From Pagrus major (taxonomy: Eukaryota > Chordata > Actinopteri > Spariformes > Sparidae): a DNA stretch of 64,000 nt. The notes under the pieces were generated by a model, which saw only the letters and a list, made by a program, of their open reading frames with translations, was not told where the DNA came from and did no database searches. Of this stretch, positions 25,901 through 35,800 are shown piece by piece. Numbering within the stretch: the first letter of the stretch is position 1; each line of letters begins with the position of its first letter. The stretch spans positions 16,254,197 to 16,318,196 of the forward strand of contig NC_133230.1 of assembly GCF_040436345.1 (NCBI RefSeq). Direction: 5' to 3'. A program made the translations under genes and the position numbers.

Positions 25901-28900
25901 TGACTGATATAGTAACAAGATTTTCTGGCACATTTCTTGCCTCCTCTCAGCCTCAGGTGTACGGCTATGATGACCTACAGATGCTGCAGACAAGAATACC
26001 GCTGGTGAGTTTGTGAAAAGTCTAAAACTGCTGCAGTAAAATCACTATGCACAAGGTCGTTGCTTCATAGCCTGTATTTCTAATGTATAAATAATATTTT
26101 TCTTTCTCAGGATTATTACAGCATCCCTTTTGCAACTCCCACAACAGCACTGACTGGCAGAGAGGGCAGCCTGACGAGCAACCCTTACTCTGGTGAGCCT
26201 TCCTCTAAAGGCTAAATAAAATGCTAATCTCTCCACTCTCTCCCCTTACCTGTCATGATCTCCAGCTGTCCTGTCAAATAATAAAGGCACAAAAAGCCCC
26301 CAAATGTTAAAAGAAAATGTGTTTGTCCTTAGTTTGTGATTTGATTAATCTCTAAACTTCAGGTGTAAAATTTGTAATTAACCACTTGTAGTAACTTCCC
26401 GTCATCCTCCCTTTCCCATATTTGTAGGCGACTTGTCGAAGTTTGGTCGGGGTGATGCGTCGTCCCCGGCTCCAGCCACCACATTAGCTCAGACACAACA
26501 GAACCAGACCCAAACGCATCACACCACACAGCAGCCCTTCCTCAACCCCGCACTGCCGCCTGGCTACAGCTACACAAGCCTCCCATACTACACTGGCATG
26601 CCGGGCCTGCCCAATACCTTCCAGTACGGACCTGCTGTGTTTCCGGTGAGAACTTTCAAGTTCCTGCTCCCAACTTGAGTTTGTTTGTTTTTTTAATATC
26701 TTCATGAGGAAATGAGTGGATTTGGACACGAGTAGGAATGTAACAGAGCTAAAAAGTAAAGATGAAGAGACAATTTTGGTGTCCCTGTTATCTGGTGGTG
26801 CTATAAAATAGCGTTTTGAGATTTAAATCCATGTATGTTTTTTTGACCTTTGGTTCGTCTTTCCTGTCTGTTTAGTTTGACATTACATACCGTGATATTG
26901 ATCTTGTCCAGGTGGCTCCTACCTCGTCAAAGCAGCACGGTGTGAATGTTGGCGTCAATGCATCTGCCACACCCTTCCAGCAGGCTAGTGGCTATGGTTC
27001 CCATGGATACAGCACTGGTGAGGCACTAAACCATATTTAAACGGCATGTTTAGAGGGGTCACGCAGGTCCTGCTCTGTGTACTCGCATACCAATAACTTA
27101 CTCACAATGAGCCTGTTGACTTCTCATCGGTGTGGAGTGCATATTTCATTTGAGCTCTGCTGCATCTACAAGCATAAATCTGATGCTTGTGTAAAGATGT
27201 TTGTTATGCTTGTGTCGAGGCTTGTAAAATGTTCTTGTGTGCGGACTCACCTCAAGGTTGAATCTCTTTAAATCGACTGTTAGCATAATTTATGTTCAGG
27301 TTTAGTTGTATCAGCATCTTCATTGCCTGTGTAACACACTAGGAACACACCTCAATAATTCATCTGTTTTATAACGAGAAGAAAATGTCTTTCACTTTAA
27401 TTAAATGGCCGAACGGTCAAAGGGAGATGGGCTTGAACAGTGGCACCTCGCTCAACCAGTGGAAGGGTTAGATTATCGGTCTTCTGCCATCTTCTGTAGC
27501 TTGCTTTGCTCATTTCAGAAAGTGGAGTTTTGCCCAAGGCTTCACCTTCCACCACATCTCCTGCGCACACATTCATCTTAATTGCACCACTCTCCCTTAT
27601 TTCACGATACTCCTCTTTGAGCCCAGTTTCTTTCAGCAGTTTCACAGTTTTCCCAGTGGCCTTCTGGTGTCTACTCCATCACTTTACATTCTTTTCCAGT
27701 GATACCGTATTTTTTTTTTTTTTTTTTCATACTTTCAATTCATCACTCAACATCCACCTCTGGTCACTACATGTGCGACACCTATTTGTTCCAAGCTGCA
27801 CCATCTGCTGCTTTCTGCCATCACCCAACTCAAGCTCACTCTCCAACCTCCCCCTCCCACACACACACCCTGCCTGCCCCCTCACTTCCCCCACCTCCTC
27901 CCCCCCCCAGACTTGGGTCAGATAGTACTTGCAAATGATGTTGGCGTTGATTCTGACCTGCCGGTTGCACCGGATGGGCAGGCTTTGCCACACAGGACGA
28001 TGCACTTGGTGTCAAAGTTCAGATAATTTAAGTCTTCGGATGTCAGTCGGGCTTCCTAGAGGACTTGACACTATTTGTACTGTCACAGTTTGGTAAAATC
28101 TGCCCATTTGGTGCACAATTTCAACCAAACGCTGTGAGTTATTTGCAAACGCTATCTGAGGCAGGTCTGCTTCCCCTGCCTGGTGTGTCTAACGCTGTGG
28201 GCTGCGGCTGTGTGTCTGACTGTTGCAGGCTATGAGGATGTGGGCCAGGCTTCAGGGAGTGGGGATTTCTGTAAGGGCGGATACGGCACTGCTGTGGCCG
28301 CTGCCGCTTCTGCACAAAACAAGCCAGCCAGCTCTGTCACCGGGCCTGGAGTCGGTGAGTGCCGCCACATGCCAGATTAAAACAACAGGAGAAAAAAAAA
28401 CCCTGTCCCTCCCGTCTTCCTCCTTGTGTCACCAACCATCCTTCTCCCCCTCTTTGCTATCGTTCCTTTGCCTCACCGCTGTTGAGCTGTGCCTGTGGGA
28501 AGACCCAGCACACTACATATGCTTATAGACAGCCCGATGCAGCCCGCCTCTCTTTCAAGCCTTGTCTGCCATTGTGTCTGTTACCTGTTCTCTTCCAGAG
28601 CAACTCATCACCAATTCAATCTGCTTTATATGTTCCACTTGCGTAATTATCAGGTGTATAGTCAAAAATATGGCAGGTCTGTGGCTGCCATAAACTGATG
28701 AGTTCCTCTGGTTGATGCAGTCCCATTTTCCCTCTTTGTTGCTTGCTCTTCATTCATGTCGTCATGCTGGTGTGTCTGTCTCCAGAGTATCAAGTTCGCT
28801 GTCCTGTGGGTGAAGTAGGTTACAACCAAAGCGAAAGGGCGACAAAATGTCGATATTACTTTATCAAAAAAGATGCGCTATTTAAGAGTGTGAATATCTT

Positions 28901-31900
28901 GATTTTTTTTTTTTTATTATTATTATGCTTTCTGACATGCACCTTGTTGTGTCAATGTGGTGGGAAATTTATATGTTGGTCAATTGTTAAAGTCACAATA
29001 TCAGTCTTACACGCTTGAACCAGTCTCCACACGAGACACAGAAAAATGTGGGGTTTTTTCCCCCTCTGAGATGATTCTTTTAAAAATAGTGTTTGTGAGT
29101 GTTTCAACTCGCTGTCGGAGCAAGTTACAGGAACTCATTTTCTGCGGCATCAATACAAGTATCTATCGTATTTTTGACATCACTAACTTGGACCTGGTTG
29201 CATTTCTATAGTACTTGTATCATGGGACATTCACCTGCAGCAGAACACAGGGGTGAGCATCTCTGGTGCTGAAAATGGGCTTTATTATATGTACATGAAT
29301 AATATAATGTTCTAACCCACCGCTGTTTTCTAGTGCCACAGCCTCGGATGCCAAATGTCATAAGCATTGGGGCTCTTTGCATAGTAGTCCTATCATTTAT
29401 GAATAAAGCTGTAAAGAACATTTATGTAACTGACTGAATGACAAATGCACTTTAAGTCACTTTAAGAGAGACAAATGCACTTGAAGTCACTTTAAGAGAT
29501 GCATACACAAAGACAACAACCTGACATGCTCCATGTTTGCATAGAGTTTAGTAGGGGTTGACTGATTATTGACCCTGTTATGTTATCTGGCCAGCATATT
29601 TCCAACTAACAATATCAGTGAATTTTCTGTCAGATTGCTCATAAAATAAACAGGTTGTTCTACTTTGGCTCTGATGCAGTATCTCCTCACACAACGTCAA
29701 GTCTCCTTGATTTCTAATAATCGGTGTCAGTATAAGCCCTGAAAAAACCATATCAGTCGACCCCTAGAATTTAGATCATACTTGCTCATCACAATAGATT
29801 TCACATTGGTCTTTCATCTGCATTGATACTGGCAGTCCAGCTGTTCTGGAAAGTGCAAGAGCTCAAAAAAAGCTTGTGGAGTTCACAGGGTGATTGTATG
29901 TTGATTAAACCTCACTTCTTCAGGTTGATTACACACTAAAGGACAGCTTGAAGTAGCTACGGGGCTTGAAATTAACTCCGTCCTGTCGACACAGGCACGG
30001 TTGGGAATGTGTTTGGGATGAATGGAGATCCTACCTTGGACGAAAGAGATTTTTTTAATGTACCATATGTATGTAAGCTACTTATGTATAGATGTTGCTT
30101 TTGCAAATGACAAAAGAACATGTCTTCTCATGCTGTCACTGTAGCTACTGTCACTGTCTGGCTACTCAGCGTGAGACCTGACTCATAACATGACTGATTA
30201 AAACCTGAAAAGATGCCATGAACTCACTATCGACGGGGACTTGCAGTTTATTTTGACAGTTCACAGTAAATAAACGTACTGAAGTACTTCAGCTGAGTAT
30301 AGTTTGGTGGTGATGCTACTGATTTTGACTGACAACTAATAGACAAAAATAACAAAAGGAGCAACATTTTGATTTTGGGACATTTACGTCACGTGAGAGC
30401 GGTTCAGATTGTTTCTGAGACGGGGATGAAAACTGTTGGTGTGGAGCTCTCGAGTGATACCACAGAAGCTGAAAGAGGAGGAAGTTTCAACATCACCTCT
30501 CACTTTTTAGTATGATTTTGTTCTCCTCTTGCTCACAGATTTTTGCCAAAATAATTGAGGACATTAACTAGCATACTAACATTTTGTCCTGCAAACACTG
30601 CTAAAGCTGGGATTTGAACGTATGCGTCTGTTCTGTCCAGTGTCCGTCTTGTCTTGCACACCAGTTGACCCTGCTTTGCGTCTCGATGGCGATGCAGGGG
30701 GTCAGTGTGTGCCAGAACAACCAGAGCAGCAAACACCAGATACAGTCAGAACTGTACCACTGTGGCTGACTGGAACTGATACGCTGCGACACCATCTTTC
30801 TCTGCTCTCTTCCTCTTCATCTCCTCATCTTGTCTCTCTTTGCTGTCCTCCATTAAGGGAAATTCTACTGAAGTCATCTATGTTTGCTGACATAGATGTT
30901 CATACCTGCGATTTCCCAGGATTATTTTTGATTTTAAATGTTTTTTCTCAGTTGCTTGGTTTGAACAGTGTTCCTTAAAGTGATAAAGTAAGTGTAGATT
31001 TATGGATACTAGATTACCTCTTGTTGTTCATATAGAAATTGTGTTGGTAAGAATCTGAATACAACCATGTGGCTGGTCATGGTGTGGTTCGTGTCCCCTT
31101 TTACATGCTGGTTTTTTTCCAGTTTTTGGACTAATTTCGGCTCCTGTCTCCTCTGTCTCTGCAGGAGTCTCTGTGACATCAAGCAACACGGGGGTACCAG
31201 ATATTTCAGGGTCTGTTTACACAAAGACGCAGGTAATTACAGATCAGAAATGTTCAGATAAATATTCCCTCCTCACAAGAAATGTATTTGGTGGAAATTA
31301 GACGTTCGCTAAGACAAAAAAATAGTTTACCTCAAGCAAAATGTCTGTCCTTCGTCTCTCTTCCTCCTGCAGTCGTTTGAGAAGCAGGGTTTCCACGCTG
31401 GCACGCCAGCAGCTTCGTTCAGCCTGCCCTCGGCTCTGGGGAGCGGGGGACCCATCAATGCCCCGGCCGCCGCTGGCTACGCCCCGGCCCCGTTCATGCA
31501 CATCCTGGCACCACATCAACAACCCCACTCTCAGATTCTGCACCACCACCTGCAGCAGGACGGACAGGTAGCACACGCTTTTGTTGTTGTTGTTTGTCTA
31601 CATCAGTTGGTGCAGGTTGCGTTCACCTGTCACCTTCAATTCAGTCAGTCCAGACCAAGAAAAACAGTTTCTTGTTTGGTCTTTTGGTTCTGGTTTTTTT
31701 GTCCACACAGTTTCATTCTAAACTTTCTAAGAGGAGTAATCACACAAAAACACAGACTGACCCGTAACTCAGTCACAGGTGTAAGATGCTCTACTTATAC
31801 ATTTGTAATTGAATTTGTTTGAGTTCAATCAGTTAGATTAGGTGTGAAATCACTGTGATTATCTTCAAGGATCCAAATGTGTTCCCTACAAAGCGTCACA

Positions 31901-32309
31901 TTCCATTATGTGTTTTTATTTGTTTATTTAACATTAAAGATAAACACTGACTAAATGTTAAGACTGGGAAAAAAAGAAAAGAAAAAGACGCAGATAAACA
32001 TAGGAAAAGCTGACTCGGCAGATTTGGTGTCAGAAAAAGCTAATTTACATCCCTTGACTTTGTTTTAACCTGAATTTAAAAGCCTAACACACTACACAAA
32101 TAATAGATGAGACTGGTTCTGGATTAAAAAAACAACAACAGAACACAATAAAAGACTATATCTGTGTGTATGTCTTGTATATCACATCGATAAACCCTCT
32201 CCTCTCTCAACAGAGTGGCACTGGACAGCGCAGCCAGAACGCCTCCATTCAGCAGAAGTCTCAGATCAACAAGTCAGCATACAACAGCTACAACTGGGGA
32301 GCAAACTAA
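7990..32309 (+). CDS. ubap2l: Ubiquitin-associated protein 2-like, complete
   Basis: There are 28 coding exons: 7990-8085, 8444-8521, 9430-9540, 10463-10637, 12558-12659, 12854-12899, 16594-16700, 17059-17118, 17222-17274, 17432-17517, 18616-18796, 18913-19111, 19283-19614, 20848-21020, 21917-22037, 22639-22678, 22789-22978, 23074-23140, 23716-24043, 25776-25864, 25951-26004, 26111-26192, 26428-26645, 26912-27017, 28229-28354, 31165-31232, 31373-31567, 32214-32309. The sum is 3579 nt (1192 aa; human 1087). A UBA domain lies at residues about 50-90 (FEEKVKQLIDITGKDQDES). An RGG/RG-rich stretch spans about 125-200 and binds RNA and is methylated in the family. The conserved block PGSTDISGLNLQFGALQFGS (about 550) is followed by a long Ser/Thr/Pro/Gln-rich disordered tail ending YNWGAN. 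UBAP2L nucleates stress granules and binds ubiquitin. Start MMTSMGGNRARG matches the family. The exon-15 acceptor could instead be 21946/21947. Exons 8 and 25 look skippable. Confidence 0.97.
8522..10462. other. ubap2l introns 2 and 3, no feature seen
   Basis: Apart from the coding exon at 9430-9540, this is ordinary AT-rich intronic DNA. I see no repeat with clear ends and no second gene. Confidence 0.5.
11273..11934. repeat. Larger TTAA-flanked MITE in ubap2l intron 4 (about 660 bp)
   Basis: The left end reads TTAAAGGGGCAGTTTGTAAG. The right end reads ATTTTACAGAGTACACC, a T run, then TTAA, an imperfect inverted copy of the left. The interior is non-coding and carries GTTAGC/GCTAAC words. 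The ends resemble those of the 5391-5767 family but the interior differs, so this looks like a separate subfamily. Confidence 0.6.
14127..14146. repeat. (GT)n microsatellite
   Basis: Nine to ten GT units in ubap2l intron 6. Confidence 0.85.
14615..14814 (-). repeat. TTAA MITE copy, reversed and truncated
   Basis: On the reverse strand this aligns along its length with the right two-thirds of the elements at 5391 and 49215. Shared blocks are TTTGGCGGACCCTCTGCCAC, ACTGTTTTACTTTGTTTATA and the outer end AAAACTACATAGTGCC...TTAA. The opposite end is missing. Confidence 0.7.
18017..18532. repeat. MITE in ubap2l intron 10 (about 516 bp)
   Basis: The ends are inverted: TTACATGCACGCAATATT at the left and ATTAATGTGCATGTAA at the right, sharing TTACATGCAC. 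Inside near each end are the words ATTCTGGAAAAAGACAATAT and CTGTTTACATG, typical of a very common fish short inverted-repeat element. No coding capacity. Confidence 0.55.
19651..20260. repeat. hAT-like MITE in ubap2l intron 13 (about 610 bp)
   Basis: The left end CTTAGTCCCTGTCCACACCT and the right end (as reverse complement CTAAGGCCTGGTCCACACGT) are imperfect inverted repeats, and both run on into a GGTAT / GGATAT motif. The non-coding interior pairs at several more places. Fish genomes carry many non-autonomous elements with this GTCCACACGTAC terminus. The superfamily label is inference. Confidence 0.6.
23195..23300. repeat. Fragment of a CCGATAT-type repeat after a T tract
   Basis: A T run (about 20) is followed by TAGTGCCGATATTGG and ATATATTGGCCGATATAC, words seen in the GGTCGACCGAT-ended fish MITEs such as that at 29552-29766. 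No ends can be defined, and the following 300 bp before the next ubap2l exon shows nothing I can name. Confidence 0.35.
24044..25775. other. ubap2l intron 19, no feature seen
   Basis: 1.7 kb of intronic DNA. I see no bounded repeat and no coding signal. A few TTAGCT words around 25010-25050 resemble the promoter word clusters but are sparse. Confidence 0.45.
26222..26312 (+). repeat. 3' fragment of a tRNA-derived SINE
   Basis: The segment CTCTCCCCTTACCTGTCATG...CTGTCCTGTCAAATAATAAAGGC followed by ACAAAAAGCCCCCAAA is the familiar 3' tail of a very common teleost SINE (TCCTGTCAAATAAAGGC, AAAAGCCC). The promoter-bearing head is absent, so this copy is 5' truncated. It lies about 30 bp after a ubap2l exon. 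Confidence 0.65.
27397..27670 (-). other. Unassigned antisense open stretch in ubap2l intron 24
   Basis: About 90 open codons on the minus strand (parts: KATGKTVKLLKETGLKEEY, IRESGAIKMNVCAGDVVEGE) with no obvious ATG and no homology that I recognise. It may be a decayed insertion or chance. There is no sign of splicing to anything. Confidence 0.25.
28229..28354 (+). CDS. ubap2l: ubap2l coding exon 25, UBAP2-like and skippable
   Basis: 126 nt, phase 1 at both ends, so it can be skipped without a frame change. It encodes GYEDVGQASGSGDFCKGGYG... up to the joint with GVSVTSSN. From memory, canonical human UBAP2L lacks it, while human UBAP2 has GYDDLTQGTAAGDYSKGGY at the same place. Long introns flank it on both sides. 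Confidence 0.8.
29440..29499. repeat. Two tandem copies of a 30-bp unit
   Basis: GACAAATGCACTTTAAGTCA plus CTTTAAGAGA, then the same unit again with one change (TTTAAG to TTGAAG). Confidence 0.85.
29552..29766. repeat. Small MITE with TAGGGGTYGACTGAT ends (215 bp)
   Basis: The left end TAGGGGTTGACTGAT is matched by the right end ATCAGTCGACCCCTA, an inverted repeat with one mismatch over 15 bp. Non-coding. This terminus is common among vertebrate non-autonomous DNA transposons. Confidence 0.65.
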
Positions 32310-33690
32310 CATCCGCCTCCAGGCCCCACACCCCCCCCACCCCCGACATTGTTGACAGACGCTAGAAGGGGGATCATCACTCCTTCCGCAAACAGTCTCC
32401 ACGTATAATCTCCCTCTTCCTCGTGCAGAGATTCCCTCCCCAGTCTCTTGGCCCAGCACTCCTGCAGCTCTGGCCGCGGTCAGAGGAGGTGCTGTGCCGA
32501 GAGAACGAGCACTGTAACGATGCATGGATGGGTGGGAGGGACACGAGGGGCTTAGAAAGAGGGGAGATCGGAGCTTAATGGTTATAGAAATACACCATCA
32601 AGAGGTGAAATATTGAGTGTTGGGAATTTGTATCGTGTTAACCCCCCCGCCCCTGCCCTGCCCCCGCCTCACCCCTTTTTTCTTTCACTTGTATGTAACA
32701 TAGAACTGTTTTCTAAAAGAATGAATGTTTCCTGTATGGTCTTTTTCTTTTTTGTCCTTTCCCCGCCCTTTTTTTTTTTTTTTTTTTTTTTTTTCTTGTT
32801 GAAGGGGAGGAATGAAGTAATATCTGAAGGTGGGGGGACAGGCTGGTTTTGTATTTCTCACCCTCAACTCCCCCAATCCTTAATTCTGGTGGAAACTCTT
32901 CCCTCCTGCACAAAATACCCAAACACAATAATTTGCTTGATTGCTGTTAATTTTTTTTTTTTTTTTTTTTCATTTTTATGTAATTTTAAGTTTGAAGAAA
33001 CAATTCTCTAAATTGGTAGAGTTGTGAAGTTTATTTTTTACCAAATATAGATATATTATATATAAAGACATATAAGCAAGCTCGCAGGCTTGGACTGTGA
33101 GGAAAGTGTGTTTGTCATGTGACTGCGTGCATGTTTGTACACATGGGGGGCCGCGGGTCGTGTACTGTGCTTTGTTTTCCGCCTAGCACAGGATTTTTCA
33201 TTGTCCAACACTTGTACAGTAACTGTTCCCATGAATTATAAATATGTTGCATAGAGGGTCCCACCTATTCTGCAAGAGATGTTGAGAATGATTTCCAAGG
33301 CCAATACACACCCAGTCTGCCTTCCAGTGTGTGTTTTATTTTGTTTGTTTCTGAGGCCCCCCCACCTCCTCCCTGCTCCACCACCTGTCCCCCCCGTTAT
33401 AAGGAAACCTGCAACATTGAATACTGATGGACAGAATTGTACTATGGGTTTTTTGTCAGTGATTTATTTTTTTCTTTTTGTACTGTGCGTTTTAAAAAAA
33501 AAAATTTAAATGGATAAACTTGTCTTGTACATATATAAAAAAACACAAGTACTGTAGTCCCTGTTTGTTCGATGGCTTTTTCTCCTTTTCCTTCTCAAAT
33601 CCTTGCAGACTTGTTAGCTTTTTTGTTTCATATATTTTTTTTATTTTGTAAAAATATATAAATATTAAGTAAATAAACAAGAAAAAGACA
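32310..33690 (+). other. ubap2l: ubap2l 3' UTR
   Basis: About 1.4 kb from stop to poly(A), rich in C runs and T tracts (about 25 T at 32770-32794 and about 22 T at 32949-32970). The poly(A) signal AATAAA is at 33672-33677. No stable hairpin is obvious. Confidence 0.7.
33672..33677 (+). terminator. Poly(A) signal of ubap2l
   Basis: AATAAA in TTAAGTAAATAAACAAG, 1.36 kb after the stop codon. It is the first canonical signal that also precedes a drop into intergenic sequence. Confidence 0.65.
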
Positions 33691-33699
33691 TTTTCATCA

Positions 33700-35780
33700 T
33701 TTTGGATGTGAATGTCTTTTAAGAAACTATATTTGTTTCTCATGTGGCTTGTAAATACAGCAGCATCTCCTCCTCCAACAGTCTGACAGTGATGCCCAGT
33801 GTTTATGTGTGTCTGGCCTTAATTCATCTGACAGCTTGAAACGTTAATTCACTGATTCTTGATATCAGCCGAACAATGAATAGATGAACGCTGTAAGAAG
33901 AAGCTTGTGCCCATCGTGTGTTTGGCTCAGTTGAAACCATCTGACTCAGAGGCTTTAGGTTTGGTTTCTGTTATCTAACAGACTCCAGAGGATCAGCATT
34001 ACCAAATTAAACTCCAAACACAGCACTTCTCCAGACATTTGCTTTTTCTTTGTTTAGAAGATGTTCTGTGTGATTGACAGCTAGCTGCTGAACAGACCAA
34101 CGTCTGAGAATGTGACCTAAATACATAACATTACCACGCTGCCATGTACATTTCCTGAAGAATTACCTGCTGAATATATATCTTCACATTCTGATTAGTC
34201 TTGTCAACATTCTGCCACGCTGCCGGTCCTGACGGGAGATTAACATGTCCTGTTTTTACTCATGAGGGGTTGTAGCTGAAGCGTTAAATCATCAGACATG
34301 TAAAATGAAAAGCAGCACTTTGGGTGTCTAATCAGTATTCAAACAGCTGACGGGATGTCAAGAAAACAGATCAGCCCTATTTGGTGAAAAGTGGCTTGCA
34401 TCCAGATGAACGCCTGTGTGTATAAAGTCAAAGTGCCTGATTAAACCACCAAAGTCATTCGTTTCACAACTAAGCTCACATTAAATAGCTTCATTTTTTA
34501 CAGTGTTCAACCTGTTATCCTGTGAAATTTTCCTAAAGTAAAAATTCAGAAATATTAAGCAAACTATAACTGGATAGTTCAATTCTGTCGTCCATTTGAT
34601 ACGATCATAGATGAAGATTTCATAGAAAACAGTAAATTGATCAGATAAGTAGAATTAAATAAAATACACAAATCTCTCAACTTTCTAGACAACGTTAGCA
34701 CTGAATGAAAATAAGACGAGTAGAAGAAGTAGGTGATTTGAGGGTGAGGGTGGATGTGATCCCCCTTATTAACCTGCCATTCCTCCTCCATTACCTAGTA
34801 GCAGAATGAGCTCAGGGGTCAGAGGGGTCGTTTAGTTGAACATGTAATCTAGTCCTTCAGACTCATTCATCCTTCATCTGTGGAAGCCCAAGAAAAAAAA
34901 TAAGACGAAGACTAAGTTTGATGGGGGGAAAAAATCCCATGGAAAGTCATAATTATATATATATAAAAGTCAAAAATATGAGGTATAAAGTTAATGAGTT
35001 TGAAAAGTCTAAATTATAAAATAAATTCAGAATTATGAGATACAACAAAATTATTAAAGTCAAAATTATCAGATAAGTTGAAATAATGAGATAAAAGTCA
35101 AAACTCATGTTTTAAAAGCCATGATTAAGAGATAAATTTCAAATAAATCAACATTTATCTCATCTCATCATTTGGACTTTTTATCTCATAACTTACCTTT
35201 ATCTCATACTTATTTTTGATCTTATAATTATGGCTTTCTATCTCATGATTGTGACTTGTATCTCATGATTATAGCTTATTAAACTCACACTGTCGACTTT
35301 CTATCCCATAATTATGTATTTTATCTCATAATTTGGCTTTTTATCTCACAATTATGATGTTTTATCTCACAACTTTGACTTTCTATCTCATATTTATGAT
35401 TTAACATATACATTAGGTTTTTATTTTATATCGTGGCTCTTTTATCTTTAAGTGGCATCACTGGACTTCCACATTCATCTGACTGATGTTTTGTACAACA
35501 AACAAACAAATGTCATATTGTGTAAATGTAGGCTACTTAATTACTGCTCCTTCACTGACAGCAGGAGTATGATTTGTACAAACCTGGCCATTTCAAACGT
35601 GAAGTGTGCTGTTACCTCTGCTGCGCTTCCCTTCTGTTATTTACGGTAAAGCAGCATTACGACTGGTTGCGTCATTCTGAAGTTCCGGAACACTTTACGG
35701 CACTGTTGATAAACAGGCGTTCGTGTCACACAGTGGGTGTGCGCTGCTTGTGTCTTTCCCTTGTAGTTATGGTTTAGTTT
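33700..35780. other. Intergenic stretch between ubap2l and hax1
   Basis: 2.1 kb without a gene. The first 1.2 kb is plain AT-rich DNA. From 34915 to 35410 lies a large inverted array of short units (separate entry). The last 350 bp is the presumed hax1 promoter and has the palindrome GTTCCGGAAC near 35680. Confidence 0.55.
34915..35410. repeat. Inverted array of about 22-bp ATTATGAGATAAAAGTCA-type units
   Basis: From 34940 to about 35130 the unit runs as TTATGAGAT..AAAGTCAAAA (for example AATTATGAGATAC, AATAATGAGATAAAAGTCAA). From about 35155 to 35400 it runs in the opposite sense as GACTTTTTATCTCATAA and ATTATGGCTTTCTATCTCAT, about ten times. Units are diverged. The whole is an imperfect palindrome of about 500 bp with a short centre. 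Confidence 0.75.
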
Positions 35781-35800
35781 TCAACAAACACTTTCACTAA

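Larger units (their letters stand above)
28355..31164. other. ubap2l intron 25 (2.8 kb)
   Basis: Contains a small MITE (29552-29766) and a 30-bp tandem duplication (29440-29499). The rest is AT-rich without recognisable coding signal. An open stretch near 30622-30978 has an acceptor-like border but no donor in a usable phase. Confidence 0.5.

Noticed and set aside
30622-30978. Open frame in ubap2l intron 25 preceded by an acceptor-like GATGCAG
   Set aside because: In the frame set by the preceding exon it gives GGQCVPEQPEQQTPD..., unrelated to UBAP2 or UBAP2L, with a weak pyrimidine tract and no donor in a matching phase.
32767-32794. Long T tract taken as a retroposon tail in the ubap2l 3' UTR
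   Set aside because: No target-site duplication or element body on either side; treated as a homopolymer.
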